Shown: in pieces, positions 59,447 to 64,000 of the stretch
Layout: each line of letters opens with the position of its first letter
Numbering within the stretch: position 1 is the first letter of the stretch
DNA from: Hymenobacter siberiensis
GTDB lineage: Bacteria; Bacteroidota; Bacteroidia; Cytophagales; Hymenobacteraceae
Reading direction: 5' to 3'
DNA length: 64,000 nt
Assembly: GCF_018967865.2 (NCBI RefSeq)
Contig: NZ_JAHLZY020000001.1
Location: forward strand, 62,001-126,000
Made by a program: the position numbers and the translations under genes
The notes under the pieces: generated by a model
Seen by the model: the letters and a program-made list of their open reading frames with translations, nothing else
Told to the model about the DNA's origin: nothing
The model's database searches: none

Positions 59447-59939
59447 TGCCGTTCGATTACACGCTCGATTTTCATTCCGTTGATTTCCGCCAGCACCCCG
59501 AACTTTACCGCGTGGGCCGGGGCGAGCAGGGTGTGCTGCTGGTACAGCCCTACAAGGCCGAAATTCTGCCCCACTGGCGCTTCAAAGACGTGGCGGCGGC
59601 CCGTGAGTCGTCCGAAACGATTTACGGCCTGTTTGAGGCTTATTTGAAGGCCCACGACTTTGTGGGAGCCGACATGGCCCGCAAATTCATCCAGATGGGT
59701 TTCACCCGGGCCCGGCGCTATGCCAACCACGCCGGCGGCAAGAAATACGTCGGCCCCGTACCCGCCGACAAAAAAGCCAGAGCGGCGCCCACGGCCGGGC
59801 CGAATTGCCCCATAATCCCCATCCCGATGTGGATAAAGTAGAAGCCGCCGCCATTTTCAAGCGCAAGTGGGACGAGGCCAAAGCACACCCGGAATACCTG
59901 CGGCAGAAGGAGGCGTTTATTGAGAAATATGGGAAGTAG
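59446..59939 (+). pseudogene. DUF4385 family gene broken by a one-base frameshift
   Basis: The first 108 codons encode a DUF4385-like protein: PFDYTLDFHSVDFRQHPELY, VGRGEQGVLLVQPYKAEILP, HDFVGADMARKFIQMGFTRA. At the A6 run 59770-59775 the frame then reads into a short non-homologous tail ending at 59841. One extra A would restore a frame ending KVEAAAIFKRKWDEAKAHPE and YLRQKEAFIEKYGK at 59939, for 164 residues, the length I expect for the family. Either a recent mutation, slippage-dependent expression or a consensus error explains this. Two perfect DnaA boxes (59828-59836 inside the restored frame, 59950-59958 just after it) are TGTGGATAA. Confidence 0.75.
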
Positions 59940-59965
59940 GGGATAAGTGTGTGGATAAAAAGACC

Positions 59966-60067
59966 GTCATGCAGAGCGCAGCGAAGCATCTTTACCGCAC
60001 AACGCAACTCAATCGTAGGAAAGGATTAGTGACTGCGGGCAAGATGCTTCGCTGCGCTCTGCATGAC
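59966..60067. repeat. GTCATGC-family inverted repeat, copy 3
   Basis: GTCATGCAGAGCGCAGCGAA and GCATCTT at the left pair with AAGATGC and TTCGCTGCGCTCTGCATGAC at the right. Very similar to the copy at 46049, including the loop word CAAT...GGATTAGTG. Confidence 0.85.
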
Positions 60068-60110
60068 GTTCTTCTCCATTGTTGCCCGCCGAACACCCGG
60101 CCTCCCTGCC

Positions 60111-60118
60111 TACCTTTG
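60111..60118 (+). promoter_or_regulatory. -7 element TACCTTTG for the gene at 60144
   Basis: An exact match 25 bases before the start codon. Confidence 0.55.
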
Positions 60119-60143
60119 CTTACTACCCTTCACCCCAACCCGC

Positions 60144-60629
60144 ATGAGCACCCCCCAACCCTCCAGCATCGAGGAAAACGAAATCATTCTGGGCACCGGC
60201 ATGGGCCCCCTGCGCTTCGGCGCCACCATGGACGAAGTGCGCACCCTCGTGGGCGAGCCCGAGGAAATTGAAGAGTCCGACGACGACGACGACTTCGAGC
60301 ACCAAGCCTGGAACTACCACGAAGAAGACTACCTGCTCTCGCTGTACTTCGACCGCGAGGACGACTTCCGCCTGAGCTGCATCGAAACCGACAACCCCAG
60401 CATGCGCCTCTACGGCGAGGCCATCTACGGCCAGAGCGTGGATCAGGTGAAGGCTCTTATGGAGCGCCATGGCCAGGCCACGCCCGAGCTGGAAACCATG
60501 GAGGAAGGTGCCATCCGCCTTTCCTACGAGAAGTCGATGATTGACTTATACTTCGAAGAAGGCGAGCTGCAGTTCGTCAATTTCGGCGTGTTTATCAATG
60601 ACGACATGGAAGTGCAGTGGCCTAAGTAA
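60144..60629 (+). CDS. Conserved hypothetical acidic protein
   Basis: The 161-residue protein was not assigned to a family. It begins with a short leader and then GTGMGPLRFGATMDEVRTLV, a G-x-L-x-F-G-x-x-x-x-E-V pattern seen in several small alpha/beta domains that sense or bind peptides. A run of acidic residues (EEIEESDDDDDFE) and two similar halves (YLLSLYFDREDDFRLSCIE and MIDLYFEEGELQFVNFGVF) suggest an internal duplication of a two-strand unit. There is no signal peptide. It is flanked on both sides by DnaA-box DNA. Confidence 0.75.
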   Translation: MSTPQPSSIEENEIILGTGMGPLRFGATMDEVRTLVGEPEEIEESDDDDDFEHQAWNYHEEDYLLSLYFDREDDFRLSCIETDNPSMRLYGEAIYGQSVDQVKALMERHGQATPELETMEEGAIRLSYEKSMIDLYFEEGELQFVNFGVFINDDMEVQWPK

Positions 60630-60636
60630 GGTCGGC

Positions 60637-60722
60637 TTATCCACATTCCGGCTGTTTTAAGCTGTGGATAAGTGGATAAGTGGATAAGTGGATAAGTAGG
60701 TGAAAACGGGGTGTTTATCCCC
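60637..60722. other. Tandem DnaA-box array
   Basis: TTATCCACA (60637-60645, perfect) is followed by four head-to-tail boxes at exact 8-bp steps: TGTGGATAA at 60663, then AGTGGATAA at 60671, 60679 and 60687. TTATCCCC lies at 60715. Neighbouring boxes share a base, so they cannot all be occupied in the standard way. It may be part of the origin or a separate DnaA-titration site. Confidence 0.7.
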
Positions 60723-60773
60723 TTTTCTGGATGGCCGGCTCAAAATGGGTCAGCACCCTTCTCAATTGCCAAT

Positions 60774-60808
60774 AAAAAAGGCTGTCTCATTATGAGACAG
60801 CCTTTTTT
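60774..60808. terminator. Terminator after the phosphate transporter gene
   Basis: AAAAAAGGCTGTCTCAT pairs perfectly with ATGAGACAGCCTTTTTT. It suits both the minus-strand transporter and the plus-strand gene upstream. Confidence 0.9.
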
Positions 60809-60830
60809 GTGTTTTGGCCGGTCGGGCTTA

Positions 60831-62234
60831 TTAACCCAGCACTGCGCGGAATAGCAGAAAGAGCAGGCCCGAGAGCACCATGGTAACCGGCAGGGTGAGC
60901 ACCCAGGCCAGGGCAATGTTGCGCACCATGCCGGGGTTGATGTTCTTCACGCCGCGGCTGGCCACCATGCTGCCCGCGATGCTCGAAGTGAGCACGTGCG
61001 TAGTCGACGAGGGCAGATTGAGCCAGGTGGAGGAGCCAATCATGAGGGCGGCCACCAGTTCCGAAGAGGCGCCCTGGGCATAGCTCAGGTGCTCCTTGCC
61101 GATGCGCTCGCCAATGGTTTTTACGATGCGCTGCCAGCCAATCATGGTGCCGCAGGCCAGCGAAAGGCTCACCATCAGCAGCACCCACCAGGGGGCGTAG
61201 TCGGTGAAGGTTTTCATCTCTTTGGAGGCATCTTCGTAGCTTTTGCGGTCGGCCGTGCTCAGGCTTACCTTCTCGGAGCCGAGGAGTTTTTTGGCGCGGT
61301 TGGTGAGCAGTAGCACGTCGCGACGGATTTCGAAGCGCGTTTGCTGGGGCAGCTGCTTGATGTCGGTTTTGCCAGCAAAAATGCGGTCGAGGTCGGCCGT
61401 TTTCTCCTGAATCTCGACCAGGCTTTTCTGGTCGGTGGGGCTCAGCTCGGCGCGGTTTACGCGGCTGATAACGTACTCCACCTTGCCCAGCGACTCGCGC
61501 AGGTCGAGGGGGTTTTTGCTTTCGTCGAGGGCGAAGCGGAAGGGCACGATGCCAATCAGAATCAGCATGACCAGGCCCACGCCCTTCTGCCCGTCGTTGG
61601 AGCCGTGGAAGAAGCTTACCAGCGTGCAGGTGGTGATGAGCAGCAGGCGAATCCAGATGGGCGGGGGCTTGCGCTTGTGTGGCTCCTTGAAGATGGCCTT
61701 GCTGGGCGCAAAGCGCTTGAACAGGAACATCATGCCGATGGTGAGCGCAAAGCCCAGCAGCGGGCCCACCAGCAGAGCAATGCCCGTTTCGCCGGCTTTG
61801 GACCAGTTTACGGCCGTGCCGCGCGACTCGGGCAGCAGCGAAAACGCAATGCCCACGCCCAGAATGGAGCCGATAAGCGCGTGCGAGCTGGAAGCCGGAA
61901 TTCCGTAGTACCAGGTACCCACGTTCCAGATAATGGCGGCCAGGATGAGCGCGCCCACCATGGCAATGCCGTGGTACACGTTGGCATCAACCAGGCTTTC
62001 GACGGGCAGCAGGTACACAATGCCCATGGCCACGCCAATGCCGCCGGCAAACACGCCGATGAAGTTCCAGAAAGCCGACCAGACCACGGCGACCCAGGGC
62101 CGCAACGCGTTGGTATAGATAACGGTAGCCACGGCGTTGGCCGTGTCGTGGAAGCCATTCACGAACTCGAACGCGCAGGCGGCCAGCAGGCACACGCCGA
62201 GAAGCAGCAGCACGTGGGGTTCTAAACCAAACAT
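60831..62234 (-). CDS. pit: PiT family inorganic phosphate transporter
   Basis: The 467-residue membrane protein carries both PiT signature repeats: EFVNGFHDTANAVATVIYTN near residue 23, and later SFFHGSNDGQKGVGLVMLIL. GIPASSSHALIGSILGVGIA and LNLPSSTTHVLTSSIAGSMV are the paired re-entrant motifs. A soluble domain of about 110 residues (about 240-350), helical and charged, is inserted between the halves. It takes up phosphate with a proton or sodium ion, or as a metal complex. No PhoU-like partner gene is adjacent. Confidence 0.94.
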   Translation of the reverse strand: MFGLEPHVLLLLGVCLLAACAFEFVNGFHDTANAVATVIYTNALRPWVAVVWSAFWNFIGVFAGGIGVAMGIVYLLPVESLVDANVYHGIAMVGALILAAIIWNVGTWYYGIPASSSHALIGSILGVGIAFSLLPESRGTAVNWSKAGETGIALLVGPLLGFALTIGMMFLFKRFAPSKAIFKEPHKRKPPPIWIRLLLITTCTLVSFFHGSNDGQKGVGLVMLILIGIVPFRFALDESKNPLDLRESLGKVEYVISRVNRAELSPTDQKSLVEIQEKTADLDRIFAGKTDIKQLPQQTRFEIRRDVLLLTNRAKKLLGSEKVSLSTADRKSYEDASKEMKTFTDYAPWWVLLMVSLSLACGTMIGWQRIVKTIGERIGKEHLSYAQGASSELVAALMIGSSTWLNLPSSTTHVLTSSIAGSMVASRGVKNINPGMVRNIALAWVLTLPVTMVLSGLLFLLFRAVLG

Positions 62235-62273
62235 AAAGAGGGGGTTGGTGGGTAATTAGGTTGAATCAAGCGG

Positions 62274-62281
62274 CAAAGGTA
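62274..62281 (-). promoter_or_regulatory. -7 element TACCTTTG for pit
   Basis: An exact match on the minus strand, 39 bases before the ATG. Confidence 0.55.
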
Positions 62282-62326
62282 GGGAGGATGGCCCGGGGTG
62301 GGTATGTTACTTAATTGTGACGGCGT

Positions 62327-62429
62327 CTGTCATCCTGAGCGTAGCGAAGTACCTTATCACGCCTGCGCCGCTTGCAATCTGCAAATAGTTCTTTGGGTAT
62401 AAGGTCCTTCGCTACGCTCAGGATGACAG
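62327..62429. repeat. GTCATCC-variant inverted repeat between pit and glyS
   Basis: CTGTCATCCTGAGCGTAGCG and AAGTACCTTAT at the left pair with ATAAGGTCCTT and CGCTACGCTCAGGATGACAG at the right. It is related to the GTCATGC family, with CC in place of GC. Confidence 0.8.
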
Positions 62430-62476
62430 ACGGACGCGCCTTCTACGCACAAGTTTCAGCTTCCGCCGTACCAGCC

Positions 62477-62484
62477 TACTTTTG
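62477..62484 (+). promoter_or_regulatory. -7 element TACTTTTG immediately before glyS
   Basis: An exact match ending five bases before the glyS ATG at 62490, so the transcript would be leaderless or nearly so. Confidence 0.5.
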
Positions 62485-62489
62485 TGGGT

Positions 62490-63992
62490 ATGAACCCAGC
62501 AATCGAAACCACCCAGCTTAAGGATATTGTGGCCCACGCCAAGGAATACGGCTTCGTGTTCCAGTCATCGGAAATCTACGACGGCCTGGCCGCCGTGTAC
62601 GACTACGGCCCCAACGGCGTGGAGCTGAAAAATAACCTCAAGCGCCTGTGGTGGGAAGCCATGACCCAGCTGAATGGCAACGTGGTGGGCATCGACGCCG
62701 CTATTTTCATGGACCCGCGCACCTGGGAAGCCAGCGGCCACATCGCCGGTTTCAACGACCCGCTGATTGACAACCTCGACAGCAAAAAGCGCTACCGCGC
62801 CGACGTGCTGCTCGAAGAAAAAGCCGCCGAGTACGAAAACGCCGGCGACCCCGCCCGCGGCGCGGCGCTGACCGCCGAAATGGGCCGCCTACTCACGGCC
62901 AACGACCTGGCCGGCGTGCGCGAACTCATCATCAATGAGAAAATTCTCTGCCCCGTCTCCAAAACCGGCAACTGGACCGAAGTGCGCCAGTTCAACCTGA
63001 TGTTCTCGACCCAAGGCTCGGCCGTGGACTCGGACGCGCCGCCCGTGTACCTGCGCCCCGAAACGGCCCAGGGCATTTTCGTGAACTTCCTGAACGTGCA
63101 GAAATCGGCCCGCATGAAGATTCCGTTCGGCATTGCCCAGATTGGCAAGGCTTTCCGGAACGAGATTGTGGCCCGGCAGTTCATCTTCCGGATGCGAGAA
63201 TTTGAGCAGATGGAGATGCAATTCTTCGTGCGCCCCGGCACCGAAGGCGAGTGGTACGACACTTGGAAAGCTTCGCGCCGCAAGTTTCACGAGGCGCTGG
63301 GCCTGCCCGCTACCAAGCTGCGCTTCCACGACCACGACAAGCTGGCCCACTACGCCAAGGCCGCCGTGGACATCGAGTACGAATTCCCCTTCGGCTTCAA
63401 GGAGATGGAAGGCATTCACTCGCGCGGCGATTTCGACCTGACCCAGCACCAGAACCTGAGCCGCAAAAAGCAGCAGTATTTCGACGCCGACATCGACCCC
63501 GCCACCGGCAAGGCCTACGGCAACTACGTGCCCTTTGTGGTGGAAACCTCGGTGGGTGCCGACCGCCTGTTCCTGGCCACGCTCTGCAACGCCTACCAGG
63601 AGGAAACAATCACGGAAGGGGAGGGCGACGCCCAGACCACCAAAACCCGCACCGTGCTGAAGCTGCACCCTGCCGTGGCCCCCGTGAAAGCCGCCATCTT
63701 CCCACTGGTGCGCAAAGACGGCATGCCCGAGAAAGCCCAGGAAATCTTCGATGCCCTGAAGTTCGATTTCCGCCTGGTAATGGAGGAGCGCGACGCCATT
63801 GGCAAGCGCTACACCCGCCAGGACCTCATCGGCACGCCTTTCTGCATCGTGGTCGATGGCCAGACCTTGGAAGACGAAACCGTAACCGTGCGCCACCGCG
63901 ACTCGCGCGAGCAAACCCGCATGCCAATTTCGGAGCTGCGCGCCTACATCGGCGATGCCGTGAGCTTCCGCCGCATCTTCGAGCAGCTGTAA
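62490..63992 (+). CDS. glyS: Glycine-tRNA ligase (class II, dimeric type)
   Basis: The 500-residue enzyme charges tRNA-Gly. It has class II motif 1 in the N-terminal region (SEIYDGLAAVYDYGPNGVEL), motif 2 FRNEIVARQFIFRMREFEQM near residue 226, and motif 3 GADRLFLATLCNAYQEE near 352. The substrate-binding segment FNLMFSTQGSAVDSDAPPVY and LRPETAQGIFVNFLNV are characteristic of the eukaryote/archaeal-like alpha2 form rather than the split GlyQ/GlyS enzyme. The C-terminal anticodon domain is complete. The ATG at 62490 is chosen because a GTG two codons upstream overlaps the promoter-like element. Confidence 0.97.
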   Translation: MNPAIETTQLKDIVAHAKEYGFVFQSSEIYDGLAAVYDYGPNGVELKNNLKRLWWEAMTQLNGNVVGIDAAIFMDPRTWEASGHIAGFNDPLIDNLDSKKRYRADVLLEEKAAEYENAGDPARGAALTAEMGRLLTANDLAGVRELIINEKILCPVSKTGNWTEVRQFNLMFSTQGSAVDSDAPPVYLRPETAQGIFVNFLNVQKSARMKIPFGIAQIGKAFRNEIVARQFIFRMREFEQMEMQFFVRPGTEGEWYDTWKASRRKFHEALGLPATKLRFHDHDKLAHYAKAAVDIEYEFPFGFKEMEGIHSRGDFDLTQHQNLSRKKQQYFDADIDPATGKAYGNYVPFVVETSVGADRLFLATLCNAYQEETITEGEGDAQTTKTRTVLKLHPAVAPVKAAIFPLVRKDGMPEKAQEIFDALKFDFRLVMEERDAIGKRYTRQDLIGTPFCIVVDGQTLEDETVTVRHRDSREQTRMPISELRAYIGDAVSFRRIFEQL

Positions 63993-64000
63993 GTAGTAGC

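Noticed and set aside
1..64000. tRNA and rRNA genes
   Set aside because: All intergenic regions were read for cloverleaf arms with GGTTCRANYC-like T loops and for rRNA words; none was found.

Overview
The window is GC-rich DNA from a Bacteroidota chromosome, most likely a Hymenobacter-like member of the Cytophagales. The evidence is a gliding/type IX secretion locus (gldJ, PorP/SprF), a BlaI-M56-TonB operon, DUF4382, DUF4175 and outer-membrane beta-barrel families typical of the phylum, and repeated TAnnTTYG -7 promoter motifs. No rRNA, tRNA, CRISPR array, phage or complete insertion sequence was found. The genus is inference; the phylum is well supported.

Layout. 1-5.2 kb: the end of a LytTR regulator, a 3'-5' exonuclease, polA, a DoxX-like protein and a DinB protein. 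5.5-9.4 kb: an OmpA/TSP3 outer-membrane protein and a GAF-GAF-AAA+-Fis sigma-54 activator. 9.7-15.2 kb: a tripartite efflux set (TolC, EmrA, EmrB) with a universal stress protein and a four-helix-bundle gene between its members; a sigma-54-like -24/-12 site sits in front of it, divergent from the activator. 15.4-19.4 kb: a lipoprotein, a methyltransferase, and a BlaI/M56/TonB operon whose last gene looks split by a -1 frameshift. 19.8-28.1 kb: trehalase, a porin, two head-to-head gene remnants, a proline-iminopeptidase-like lipoprotein, an M28 peptidase and a dodecin. 28.3-33.4 kb: fumC, an acetyltransferase, diacylglycerol kinase, lipoproteins, DinB and gluconokinase. 33.7-41 kb: a minus-strand exporter operon (ABC membrane domain without an ATPase, HlyD, TolC) and a large AsmA protein. 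41.4-45.1 kb: OmpA, PorP/SprF and GldJ. 45.3-58.5 kb: comF, xth, DUF4175, an RsbW-like ATPase, ybeY, an ATE-like transferase, mnmG, a methyltransferase and an Ig-like lipoprotein. 58.5-64 kb: a DnaA-box-rich noncoding region that looks like oriC, a frameshifted DUF4385 gene, a conserved small protein, a second tandem DnaA-box array, a PiT phosphate transporter and glyS.

Three layers of structure are not explained by the genes. First, about 15 DnaA-box-like 9-mers in 434 bp lie next to an AT-rich stretch, 3 kb from mnmG, and a four-fold 8-bp-spaced DnaA-box array lies 1.5 kb further on: a strong oriC candidate. Second, many spacers are long inverted repeats running nearly from the stop codon of one gene to the start codon of the next. 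One family has a conserved GCGCAAAT loop; others are built from reiterated 7-8 nt words. Third, an 89-bp MITE-like element is present twice, each copy flanked by its own 3-bp direct repeat; one copy has inserted into one of these spacer hairpins.

Two genes look broken by single-base changes at homopolymers (M56/TonB at a G5 run, DUF4385 at an A6 run). These may be real mutations or consensus errors and should be checked in reads before use.
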